From Nanobdellota archaeon (GTDB lineage Archaea; Nanobdellota; Nanobdellia; SCGC-AAA011-G17; GW2011-AR17), in assembly GCA_030018575.1 (NCBI GenBank), contig JASEIA010000021.1, positions 1 to 17,852 of the forward strand: DNA of 17,852 bases, read 5' to 3'. Positions 5,921-12,291 of the stretch are shown piece after piece. The position numbers and the translations under genes were made by a program. Under the pieces are notes generated by a model. It had not been told where the DNA came from. It ran no database searches and saw only the letters and a program-made list of their open reading frames with translations. Each line of letters opens with the position of its first letter. The first letter of the stretch is position 1.

Positions 5921-6692
5921 AAATTTGCCTTTTTGAGAAAGATACAAGCATGGGTATCCCAATCAGCAGCATTGCAATGGAAAGCATCTGCCCCATGCTT
6001 AAAACCCCGAAAAACAAGCCTATTTGTGCATCAGGCTCTCTTAAGAATTCTATGAAAAAACGTAAAAATCCGTACATGACAAGGAACAATGAAAACATTA
6101 CCCCTTCCTTCAACTTTTTATTTCTTATTGAATAAAGCACTGAAAACATGAAAATGTTCTTCAAAGCCTCATAAAGCTGCGAAGGGTGCCTGAAGCCGTC
6201 AATCCCCTGGAATTTTACAGCCCACGGAACAGAAGTTATCCTGCCGTAAAGCTCGCCATTGATGAAATTGCCTATTCTCCCAAGAAAGAGGCAGAATGCA
6301 ACAGGAATGACTGCCATGTCCGCAAGCTTCCAGAAGCTGATTTTCCATTTTCTCGCAAACCAGAACCCTGATAAAACAGCCCCAACAAGCCCGCCATGGA
6401 ATGAAAGCCCTCCCTCCCATATCGCTATTGCCTCAAGCGGGTTTTCAATGAAATAGCTTAAGTTATAGAACAGGATGTAAAAAATTCTTGAAAAAATAAC
6501 AATTGAAAGCAAAGTGTAAGCAACAAAATCAAGCATCTCCTCTTTTGAAATTCCAAGCTTTCTTTCTTCTGAAAGCTTTTTCAGCATGAAATAAGCGAAT
6601 ATTGCGCCAAGTATGTATGCAAGAGAATAATAGCGAATTTCCAAGGGGCCTATATGGGCTAATACCGGATTAATTGTGTTGTAAAACACCAT
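5913..6692 (-). CDS. lgt: Prolipoprotein diacylglyceryl transferase
   Basis: A 259-residue polytopic membrane enzyme. In bacteria Lgt moves a diacylglyceryl group from phosphatidylglycerol to the lipobox cysteine of a secreted prolipoprotein. The family's signature regions are all present: GGLSFHGGLVGA with the key His, LGRIGNFINGELYGR (the Lgt signature, with Arg, Asn and Glu), RHPSQLYEA, and YGFLRFFIEFLREPD with Tyr, Arg and Glu. About seven hydrophobic segments fit the family, and the length is typical. The start ATG 6692 lies inside the end of the preceding gene (23-bp overlap), implying translational coupling. In an archaeon the lipid donor would more likely be an archaeol phospholipid, or lipid taken from a host. 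Transfer from bacteria at some point is likely. Confidence 0.93.
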   Translation of the reverse strand: MVFYNTINPVLAHIGPLEIRYYSLAYILGAIFAYFMLKKLSEERKLGISKEEMLDFVAYTLLSIVIFSRIFYILFYNLSYFIENPLEAIAIWEGGLSFHGGLVGAVLSGFWFARKWKISFWKLADMAVIPVAFCLFLGRIGNFINGELYGRITSVPWAVKFQGIDGFRHPSQLYEALKNIFMFSVLYSIRNKKLKEGVMFSLFLVMYGFLRFFIEFLREPDAQIGLFFGVLSMGQMLSIAMLLIGIPMLVSFSKRQIFG

Positions 6693-7329
6693 AAAGCTTC
6701 TTCTCCATGTATTTCACAAGCAATCCCGCGGCAAGCATGCCAAAAGACAAGACTGCTGAGATTAAAAATATTTTCCTTGCAATAAGCCTGAAAAAAGACT
6801 CAGGCAAAAGAACTATTATCTTGTCTGTAAATGGGTTCATCAGCCACAATGAGTTTGAAAACAAAAGAAAATGGAATTTCTCAAAAAGCCATTGGAAATT
6901 CAGGGAAAGCAGGGCAAGAACAAGCACAAATGCAAGCGAAGCTGTTCCTCCCGCTATAAGGCAGGATGCCAAGAATGAAATGTCTTTCCTGAAAAAAGCA
7001 TACGCAATCACTGCAAAGCAGAATAACATTGAAACCAGAAGCAAAATAGCGCTTAATGAAAAAAGAAATTTTACATCCTTCATGTGCGTTATTTCCTTTT
7101 CATTGAAAAAAGCAGGGTTTAATTCATTTTCTCCCTTAAGATATGCAAGCAGGCTGCCAGCCCTTGCATCTGCGTCAGGAAGAGAAGAGTAAATGCCTTT
7201 TGCCTTGAAGAAGGAGCGGTAAAAGCCTTCGTCAAAAGAAGCAACCCTGACTGCTGAAAAAAAGTACATCAAAAGAGCAAACAATGCAAACAATGCCGCA
7301 ACAAGCCTCTTTTTTGTTTTTGCTTTCAT
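6670..7329 (-). CDS. DUF1461/TIGR01906 membrane protein, Lit-like lipoprotein transacylase
   Basis: A 219-residue membrane protein with hydrophobic segments near both ends and in the middle, and an extracytoplasmic loop after the first one. It matches the TIGR01906/DUF1461 family, which includes bacterial Lit, the enzyme that moves an acyl chain from the lipid of a lipoprotein to its N-terminal cysteine amine. The two catalytic histidines of Lit have clear counterparts: His82 in EITHMKDV and His153 in FEKFHFLLFSN, with the following Trp162 and MNPF also typical. It sits directly before lgt, which makes its substrate. ATG 7329 overlaps the FEN-1 stop (ATGA) and follows AGAGGTG; a GTG at 7335 is the alternative start. 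Function in an archaeon is inferred from homology and context. Confidence 0.75.
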   Translation of the reverse strand: MKAKTKKRLVAALFALFALLMYFFSAVRVASFDEGFYRSFFKAKGIYSSLPDADARAGSLLAYLKGENELNPAFFNEKEITHMKDVKFLFSLSAILLLVSMLFCFAVIAYAFFRKDISFLASCLIAGGTASLAFVLVLALLSLNFQWLFEKFHFLLFSNSLWLMNPFTDKIIVLLPESFFRLIARKIFLISAVLSFGMLAAGLLVKYMEKKLYGVLQHN

Positions 7330-8213
7330 ATGCACCTCTTAATTGCATTCTCAACCCTTTCCCTGCTAAACTGCCTTTCTTTTACAAGAAAATCAATCAA
7401 TCCTTCTTTGTCAGGGTTTTTCCATTTAAGCGAATAGTCTTTTACAACAGGCATTTTATTGATATGATTAAACACATCTTCCCAGCCATATTCATCTTTC
7501 CAGCCAAGCTCATTGAACATTTTTCCAAAGTCACTGCCGTATTTCTGCACAAGCTTCAATGCTTTTTTCTGCCCTATGCCGTAAATCCCCTTGTTGTAAT
7601 CAGTTCCCACGAGCATTCCAAGGGCAATAAGCTGCTTCTGGTTTATTGAAAGCTCTTTCAGCAGATTGCTAAGCTCCACTGCCTGCATTCCGATTATTAC
7701 TTTTTTTCCAGCGGATGTTTTTCTTGATTTTGACATTGTAAGGTTTGTTATCAGCCTCGGCGCATTGTAAAGAAGGCAGTCGTAGTCCTGCGAAGCAACC
7801 GCCCATGCATCCCCCTTGCGGCAGATATACGCAGCCTGCGCCTCGCCATCAGCCATTGCCTGAATAACCGGAAGCCCCATAAGCAAAAGAAGCTGCTTTG
7901 CATCTTCAGCCATCTTTAATGTGATTGTCTCTGATGTTCTCGGCATTATCCGCTCTTCAGGCTTTTCATTCGGCAATAGAAAAGGCCCGTCAAGCACAAA
8001 GCAGGGCTTTGCCTTCATTTCAAGAAGCCTTGCGGTCCTGTAAAACAATCCGGACAGATGCGTTGTCACATTTCCTTTATTGTCATTAAGCATAGGCATA
8101 GTGCGCATAAATTGGTGAAGCTGGATATAAGTGTCAACTGCTATTGTTTTTCCTTTCAGCTCCCCCTCTTTCAAATTCCTGAAATTCACAATGCCCGTTA
8201 TGTTCACGCCCAT
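7326..8213 (-). CDS. fen: FEN-1/XPG-family flap endonuclease, short form
   Basis: A 295-residue structure-specific nuclease that removes 5' flaps during Okazaki-fragment maturation and repair. Metal-binding acidic residues are present: Asp27 (IAVDTY), Asp75 (FVLDG), Asp122 and Glu124 (ADGEAQAA), Asp143 and Asp145 (SQDYDCLLY) and Asp205 (GTDYN). The helix-hairpin-helix YGIGQKKALKLV follows. Asp122 stands where archaeal FEN-1 normally has Glu. Two regions are short: the helical arch between FVLDG and LMGLP is about 25 residues shorter than usual, and the protein ends without the C-terminal PCNA-binding motif (Q-x2-L-x2-FF). Start ATG 8213 lies about 27 bp from a TATA box (minus strand CTATAAATAC, 8235-8244), so it is leaderless. 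It is the first gene of the operon with the Lit-like gene and lgt. Confidence 0.88.
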   Translation of the reverse strand: MGVNITGIVNFRNLKEGELKGKTIAVDTYIQLHQFMRTMPMLNDNKGNVTTHLSGLFYRTARLLEMKAKPCFVLDGPFLLPNEKPEERIMPRTSETITLKMAEDAKQLLLLMGLPVIQAMADGEAQAAYICRKGDAWAVASQDYDCLLYNAPRLITNLTMSKSRKTSAGKKVIIGMQAVELSNLLKELSINQKQLIALGMLVGTDYNKGIYGIGQKKALKLVQKYGSDFGKMFNELGWKDEYGWEDVFNHINKMPVVKDYSLKWKNPDKEGLIDFLVKERQFSRERVENAIKRCI

Positions 8214-8234
8214 AACAAGTGTGTGGCAAGAAGG

Positions 8235-8244
8235 GTATTTATAG
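8235..8244 (-). promoter_or_regulatory. TATA box of the FEN-1/Lit-like/lgt operon
   Basis: Minus-strand CTATAAATAC, centred 26-27 bp before ATG 8213, predicts a leaderless transcript. No other promoter-like box is obvious ahead of the two downstream genes, whose starts overlap the preceding gene. Confidence 0.55.
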
Positions 8245-8294
8245 ATAACTGATGTATCAGGTTTATCCTAAAAGCTCGTTAAGGTGAAAGCATA

Positions 8295-8329
8295 GCGGTT
8301 TGCCCGCGGGCCGGACCGGAGGCGGGGAA
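8295..8329. other. GC-rich palindromic patch in an intergenic region
   Basis: An unusually G+C-rich block in otherwise A+T-rich intergenic DNA. It contains a perfect 10-bp palindrome GCCCGCGGGC (8302-8311), the near-palindrome CCGGACCGG (8311-8319), and a possible stem CCCGC (8303-8307) with GCGGG (8322-8326). In A+T-rich archaeal genomes such islands often mark structured RNA, but no tRNA, C/D or H/ACA pattern is recognisable. A nearby short stem TGTA/TACA (about 8332-8343) could extend it. Nature unknown. Confidence 0.3.
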
Positions 8330-8368
8330 GATGTAAAACTACACGCCATTATAATTTAGGGGAAAAGC

Positions 8369-8377
8369 TTATATATT
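8369..8377 (+). promoter_or_regulatory. TATA box of the 43-residue gene
   Basis: TTATATATT, preceded by a purine-rich GGAAAAGC (BRE-like), is centred about 25 bp before ATG 8398. This is the same leaderless spacing as the well-recognised genes in the window, and is the best support that the small frame is a real gene. Confidence 0.5.
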
Positions 8378-8397
8378 TACCCTTTTTTATAATAAAT

Positions 8398-8529
8398 ATG
8401 GAAAAATACTATGGCAGAATAAAAGAATGCTTTGGAAACAAGCAGTTCAGCATACATGATTTAGCCAAGGCGCTTAAAGGCAAGTCAGAGGAAAGGCTGT
8501 TTCTCGAATTGCTGCAGAAAGATATGTAA
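8398..8529 (+). CDS. 43-residue helix-turn-helix-like small protein
   Basis: A short frame from ATG 8398 to TAA 8527-8529, too short for most gene finders' cut-offs. It reads MEKYYGRIKECFGNKQFSIH at the start, followed by DLAKALKGKSEERLFLELLQ. The pattern FSIHDLAKAL, a polar turn, then an amphipathic helix ending in LELLQKD resembles the first helices of a winged helix-turn-helix domain without the wing. It could be a tiny regulator or the truncated front of a larger protein. A well-placed TATA box (8369-8377) predicts a leaderless transcript. No family is recognised; coding is supported by the promoter and the protein-like composition. Confidence 0.5.
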   Translation: MEKYYGRIKECFGNKQFSIHDLAKALKGKSEERLFLELLQKDM

Positions 8530-8595
8530 TCTTTGCTGTGGTTCCCCGAAATTATGGCGCCTCGGAAAAGCGGATAACATTTTATATTTTTATGA

Positions 8596-8613
8596 AACTT
8601 TTTGCAAAAAGTT
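8596..8613. repeat. 18-bp perfect palindrome upstream of the TIM-barrel gene
   Basis: AACTTTTTGCAAAAAGTT is self-complementary over all 18 bases. It ends about 23 bp before the TATA box of the next gene. It could be a binding site for a dimeric regulator of that gene or, less likely, a terminator for the small gene ending at 8529. Confidence 0.4.
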
Positions 8614-8635
8614 ATACAACCTGCTTTAATAACGC

Positions 8636-8643
8636 TTATAAAG
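8636..8643 (+). promoter_or_regulatory. TATA box of the TIM-barrel/trmG10 transcription unit
   Basis: TTATAAAG is centred 26-27 bp upstream of ATG 8666. The spacing predicts a leaderless message and supports the start, which has no ribosome-binding site. Confidence 0.55.
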
Positions 8644-8665
8644 GCAGCAAGGCAATTTACCTTTT

Positions 8666-9442
8666 ATGAAAGTGGGAATAAAGACTTACAGCGACGAGAA
8701 AGGCTACAATCACATTCCGAAAATAATTGACTATGCTGATTTCATTGAAATTCTTCCATTGCCTGACAATGATTTTTACAAGCAATTTGCGGATTTTGAC
8801 ATGGAAATAAGGATTCATGCGCCGCACCAGGGGCAGGGCGCGGACCCTGCTGACAGGAATGCAGTGAAAAGGACAATGCAGTGCATGAAAACAGCGATAG
8901 GCGCGGCTGACCTGTTTGATTCCCCTACAATAGTGGTGCATCCGGGAACATACACAGGAGTTGGCTCAACAATGCGGGCTATTGAATTCCTGAAGCAGTT
9001 CAATGATGGCAGGTTCCTGATAGAAAACCTTCCTGCAGAATGCAATGAAAAAGGAGAGCTTGGCTCAACAGCAGAGGACATGGCACCTTTTGTGAAAACC
9101 CTTGGCTGCGGCATCTGCCTTGACTTCGGGCATGCAACGCTTACAGAGCATGCAAAGGCAAAAGGCTACAAGCAGATAATAAATGAATTCATGCGCCTTA
9201 ACCCCAAATATTTCCATATCATGGGCGGCTCAATAAAAGAAAACATAGACCACAAAAACCTGTTTTACGGCGACTTTGACATTGGATTCTTCAAGGAATG
9301 CATACCGCGCGATGCATATGTTGTCCTTGAAACACCGCACGATGCCGGGATGCAAAAAAGGGAAATCGAGTTCATAAAAAAAGGAAAGTATTCGAAAACT
9401 GCGGTTTTCGGATTCCGAAAATGCCGAGGCATTTTCGAATAG
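8666..9442 (+). CDS. AP-endonuclease-2/xylose-isomerase-like TIM-barrel protein
   Basis: A 258-residue TIM barrel of the family that includes endonuclease IV and sugar isomerases and epimerases. The metal-ligand ladder can be followed: Glu28 (FIEIL), His51 and His54 (IRIHAPH), His92 (VVHPG), Glu120 (LIENLP), Asp153 and His156 (CLDFGHA), His184 (YFHIMGG) and Glu222 (VLETPHDAG). That pattern fits a divalent-metal enzyme. Whether it acts on abasic DNA or on a sugar cannot be decided; its length is close to that of endonuclease IV, and a DNA repair role is plausible. Start ATG 8666 fits the TATA spacing. The last 15 or so residues (FGFRKCRGIFE) come from a cluster of CGAAAA inverted repeats, so the natural C-terminus has probably been replaced. 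The gene is nine bases ahead of trmG10. Confidence 0.78.
   Translation: MKVGIKTYSDEKGYNHIPKIIDYADFIEILPLPDNDFYKQFADFDMEIRIHAPHQGQGADPADRNAVKRTMQCMKTAIGAADLFDSPTIVVHPGTYTGVGSTMRAIEFLKQFNDGRFLIENLPAECNEKGELGSTAEDMAPFVKTLGCGICLDFGHATLTEHAKAKGYKQIINEFMRLNPKYFHIMGGSIKENIDHKNLFYGDFDIGFFKECIPRDAYVVLETPHDAGMQKREIEFIKKGKYSKTAVFGFRKCRGIFE
9391..9439. repeat. Multi-hairpin repeat cluster recoding the gene's C-terminus
   Basis: Four alternating blocks of CGAAAA and TTTTCG give nested inverted repeats. CGAAAAC (9393-9399) pairs with GTTTTCG (9404-9410) over a four-base loop. CGAAAATGC (9416-9424) pairs with GCATTTTCG (9429-9437) over CGAG. TTCGGA (9407-9412) mirrors TCCGAA (9414-9419), and the outer TTCGAAAA (9391-9398) mirrors TTTTCGAA (9432-9439). 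The cluster lies inside the reading frame and ends at its stop codon. It looks like a REP/MITE-like palindromic insertion, possibly also stabilising or ending the transcript. Confidence 0.6.
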
Positions 9443-9451
9443 AAAGGAAAA

Positions 9452-10402
9452 ATGTATTATCTGTTCTTAATTTCTGGAGAAAGCCCTGAGCTTGCAAAGG
9501 CGGAGATTGAGCTTTTTGCAGGCGCGAAAATAAAGGAGCATTCAGGCAGCTCGGTTGTTGCAGAGGGCGAAGAATTTGAAAGGCAGAGGCTTGCGTGCAC
9601 AAAATGCCTGTGCAAATTCCTTTTTTCCTGCAAGACAGAAGAGCTTGAAGATAAAGTGAAGGCATTTGAATGGCAAAAGCATTACAGGGAAAGCTTTTAC
9701 GTGCATGCCCATCACACTGCGCAGCCCCGGGAAAAGCAGCTTGCAGAGATAATCTGGAGCAGGCTTAAGAATCCAAAGGTTGCATTCAAGAATCCAAAGA
9801 CAGAGATTGATTTTGTTTTTGAAAAAGAAAAGGTTTTCTGCGGCATGCGGCTTGACAAGAACAATGAGATGTTTGAGGCAAGAAAGGCGCACAGGCGCCC
9901 CGGCTTTTCCCCAATATCGCTTCATCCAAAATTGGCAAGGGCATTGGTTAACATGACAGGCATAAAAAAAGGCGAAATGCTTCTTGACCCTTTCTGCGGC
10001 ACAGCTGGAATACTGATTGAGGCGGGGCTTATGGGAATAAAGTGCGCGGGCTCCGACATTGATGAAGGAATGCTTGAAAAGGCAAAAATAAATCTTGATT
10101 CCTTCAGGATAAAAAGCTATAAGCTCCTGAAAGCGGATGCAAGGAAAATAAGAATAAAATGCAATGCAATTGCAGCAGACCCGCCTTACGGCAAAGCCTC
10201 TTCCCTGAGAAAACAAAACATAAGAAAGCTTTATTCAGATTTCCTCTCAAATGCATACAAGATATTAAACAAGAAATCAAGATTGGCAATTATCTTTCCC
10301 AATGGCCTTTCCATAAAGTCAAAATTCAAAACATTAAGAAGTATTGACATTCCAATACACAAGTCGCTTACAAGGACGATAACAATTCTGGAAAAGAATT
10401 AA
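9452..10402 (+). CDS. trmG10: tRNA (guanine(10)-N2)-methyltransferase, Trm-G10 type
   Basis: A 316-residue tRNA-modifying enzyme that methylates N2 of G10 in archaeal tRNAs. The N-terminal THUMP-containing half (about 1-145; it begins YYLFLISGESPELAKAEIE) leads to the family linker AHRRPGFSPISLHPKLARAL (146-165). The Rossmann fold follows, with motif I DPFCGTAG (179-186), GSDIDEGML (200-208) and the N6/N2-methylase motif ADPPYGKASS (242-251). Asp243 and Tyr246 fit base-amine methylation. It follows the TIM-barrel gene by nine bases behind AAAGGAAAA, so the two are probably co-transcribed. Its TAA overlaps the stop of the convergent site-2 protease gene in the bases TTAA (10399-10402). Assignment is firm at family level. 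Confidence 0.88.
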   Translation: MYYLFLISGESPELAKAEIELFAGAKIKEHSGSSVVAEGEEFERQRLACTKCLCKFLFSCKTEELEDKVKAFEWQKHYRESFYVHAHHTAQPREKQLAEIIWSRLKNPKVAFKNPKTEIDFVFEKEKVFCGMRLDKNNEMFEARKAHRRPGFSPISLHPKLARALVNMTGIKKGEMLLDPFCGTAGILIEAGLMGIKCAGSDIDEGMLEKAKINLDSFRIKSYKLLKADARKIRIKCNAIAADPPYGKASSLRKQNIRKLYSDFLSNAYKILNKKSRLAIIFPNGLSIKSKFKTLRSIDIPIHKSLTRTITILEKN

Positions 10403-11589
10403 GCAAGCCCTATAACCCGCGATACTCCCGATACAATAAAACCGAGAAGCTTTATCAGCCATGGCAGGAGGTTGATGAATATAAGCAAAAGGCAGATTCC
10501 GCTGAATATGCTCCACGCCATTTTTGCCTTTTTCTCGTCCCTGAAAATCCAGAGCATTGCAACCAAAAACATCCTGCCTCCGTCAACAGCGCCAAGCGGA
10601 AGAAGGTTGAACAATGCAATGCCAATGCTAATCATGAAAAGCCATGCAACAAGCATGTTAACCCATTTTATTGCAGGCAGAAAAGGGCCTGCCCATTCAT
10701 GCTTAAGCTTTGCCTGAAACTCAAATGAATTTATTCCTATAATCCCCCTTGAGGAATTATTAGGGTCTTCAACAGCCTTTACTTTTACATATCCCTGCGA
10801 AGTCATGAGCTCAATTGCCTGCCCCGGATAAAAAGAGGTTGCAGCAATCACATTTTCAACGCTGTCAAGATGAACCCCGTTTATTGACGAGATAGTTACA
10901 GGAGCCTTGATGCCTGCCTGCAAAAGAGGATGCCCTTCTGTGAGATTTGCAACATTAATGCCATTAACGCCATAAAGAGAGGAATATGCAGGGACAATAA
11001 GGAATAAAAGAAGCCCTAAAAATAAAATTCCGGTAAATATGTTGGAAAAAGGCCCTGCTGCAAACACAGTCAGCTGCTTATATTTGCTTTTCCTTTTCAT
11101 CTGCCTCTCGTCAGGCTCAACAAAAGCCATAAGCAACGGGCCGAGAAACGCAAAGCCTGAGCTTTTTATCTTAATCTTATGCAGCCTTGCAAGTATTCCG
11201 TGGGAAAATTCGTGGATTGTTGCAACTATCAGTATTGAAATAACCCAGTGCCAGAATGACAATACAGGAACTCCTGGTATTTTAATTCCTGGAAGAACCG
11301 GGGCAAGCGGGGCAATTGCAGAGGGAATTATAAGAAACTCAATTGTTTTCTTTATCAGGAAAACAAATATGAATCCCATGCCTGCAAAACCGACAACAAC
11401 ACCTAAAAATCCAAGGGTTTTCACAATGCGCGGGAACTTCCTTGAAATAGAGCCCATCAGCTTTAATCCCAGCTTTGTCCTGTACATGAAAAGCAGCTTG
11501 CCATGTATCGTGAATTTGTCCTTGTGCTTCAGATAGAAAAGGTAAAGAAACCCGTAAAATAGAATCAGGGAGAGCAGGTCGTAATTCAT
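10399..11589 (-). CDS. Site-2 protease-type membrane metalloprotease (M50) with PDZ domain
   Basis: A 396-residue intramembrane zinc protease. HEFSH (126-130) gives the two zinc histidines and catalytic Glu127, in the typical setting VATIHEFSHGILAR. The third ligand is Asp336 in LLPLGAVDGGRM. AAGPFSNI (177-184) is the conserved Asn-containing hairpin seen in the family. A PDZ-like insert occupies roughly 205-285 (TEGHPLLQAGI, ISSINGVHLDS). At least six hydrophobic segments surround these motifs. Such enzymes cut membrane-bound regulators or remnant signal peptides; the substrate here is unknown. ATG 11589 follows AGGGGC at a short distance and lies 22 bases behind the diadenylate cyclase gene, so the two are probably co-transcribed. 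Confidence 0.92.
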   Translation of the reverse strand: MNYDLLSLILFYGFLYLFYLKHKDKFTIHGKLLFMYRTKLGLKLMGSISRKFPRIVKTLGFLGVVVGFAGMGFIFVFLIKKTIEFLIIPSAIAPLAPVLPGIKIPGVPVLSFWHWVISILIVATIHEFSHGILARLHKIKIKSSGFAFLGPLLMAFVEPDERQMKRKSKYKQLTVFAAGPFSNIFTGILFLGLLLFLIVPAYSSLYGVNGINVANLTEGHPLLQAGIKAPVTISSINGVHLDSVENVIAATSFYPGQAIELMTSQGYVKVKAVEDPNNSSRGIIGINSFEFQAKLKHEWAGPFLPAIKWVNMLVAWLFMISIGIALFNLLPLGAVDGGRMFLVAMLWIFRDEKKAKMAWSIFSGICLLLIFINLLPWLIKLLGFIVSGVSRVIGLA

Positions 11590-11611
11590 AAAAGCCCCTT
11601 ATGGCATCTCA

Positions 11612-12241
11612 TTACTTGCCCTTCCAGTTTTTTCTTATGATGCCTGTCGCTGTTTTAATTGCAAGATAAGTGCCGCCTGCAATCATTATGGGCGCGACAG
11701 CTGCTCCGCCAAGAATAGCTGCTGAGATTCCTGCCGCTGTCAAAAGCGCTGTATCGCCCTCGCTCAAGAATGATATTATCTTGTTTTCCATTGATTTCGG
11801 GTTTTCCTCAGAGTCCATCTCAAGTATTATCTTGCCTTCCTTGAAAACCTTTATCCAGTTTATTTCCTCGCTGACAAGCACTGCGATTGTGTCAGGGACA
11901 TATGAAGTGATTCCTGCGGCTGCAGCGTGCTTTGTGCCGTAGCCTGGAACAGGAATTGACTTTTTTAGCTTTACCCCGTAGGCGAGCAAATCCCCCTCAT
12001 TTGAGATTATTACAGCGCCGTCAAGAACAGCAAGCTTTTCAAGAACCTTGTCCATGCCTGCTTCCTTTATGTCCACTTTCTGCAGAACCTGCGGAAAAAG
12101 CGGGTCATAAAGGCGCTTGAACTTGCCTGCAGGGCCAATCACAAACAATGCGCCTTCTTTTGAGCGCGCAATCTTTTTTGCAATCGGCAGCAAAATTTCA
12201 TACACTTTCTCTTTTGTCAGCTTTCTGGAGAATATGCCCAT
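11612..12241 (-). CDS. Diadenylate cyclase (DisA_N/DacZ-like), c-di-AMP synthase
   Basis: A 209-residue protein carrying a DAC domain, which joins two ATP into the second messenger c-di-AMP; in archaea this is linked to osmotic and potassium control. The core signatures are LDGAVIIS (73-80; the DGA motif, Asp74), EGDLLAYGVKL (82-92) and GTKHAAAAGI (102-111), the archaeal form of the bacterial GTRHR motif, then DTIAVLVSEE (117-126). The residues after about 160 form an Ala/Gly-rich hydrophobic stretch (LLTAAGISAAILGGAAVAPI) that could be a membrane hairpin, placing the enzyme at the membrane. ATG 12241 has its own TATA box. It is followed closely by the site-2 protease gene. The enzyme family is clear; that it is active is inferred. 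Confidence 0.83.
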   Translation of the reverse strand: MGIFSRKLTKEKVYEILLPIAKKIARSKEGALFVIGPAGKFKRLYDPLFPQVLQKVDIKEAGMDKVLEKLAVLDGAVIISNEGDLLAYGVKLKKSIPVPGYGTKHAAAAGITSYVPDTIAVLVSEEINWIKVFKEGKIILEMDSEENPKSMENKIISFLSEGDTALLTAAGISAAILGGAAVAPIMIAGGTYLAIKTATGIIRKNWKGK

Positions 12242-12264
12242 GCTATAATATAGCCATTAATGAT

Positions 12265-12272
12265 TTTTAAAC
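12265..12272 (-). promoter_or_regulatory. TATA box of the diadenylate cyclase/site-2 protease unit
   Basis: Minus-strand TTTAAAAA is centred 27-28 bp before ATG 12241, predicting a leaderless transcript. It lies between the end of the SPFH gene and the cyclase gene, so the cyclase can be transcribed independently of the SPFH gene. Confidence 0.5.
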
Positions 12273-12291
12273 CTTTCCCACGTGTTAAAAG

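Noticed and set aside
8535..8565. tRNA-like GGTTCCCCGAAAT string
   Set aside because: No acceptor, D or anticodon arm can be built around it.
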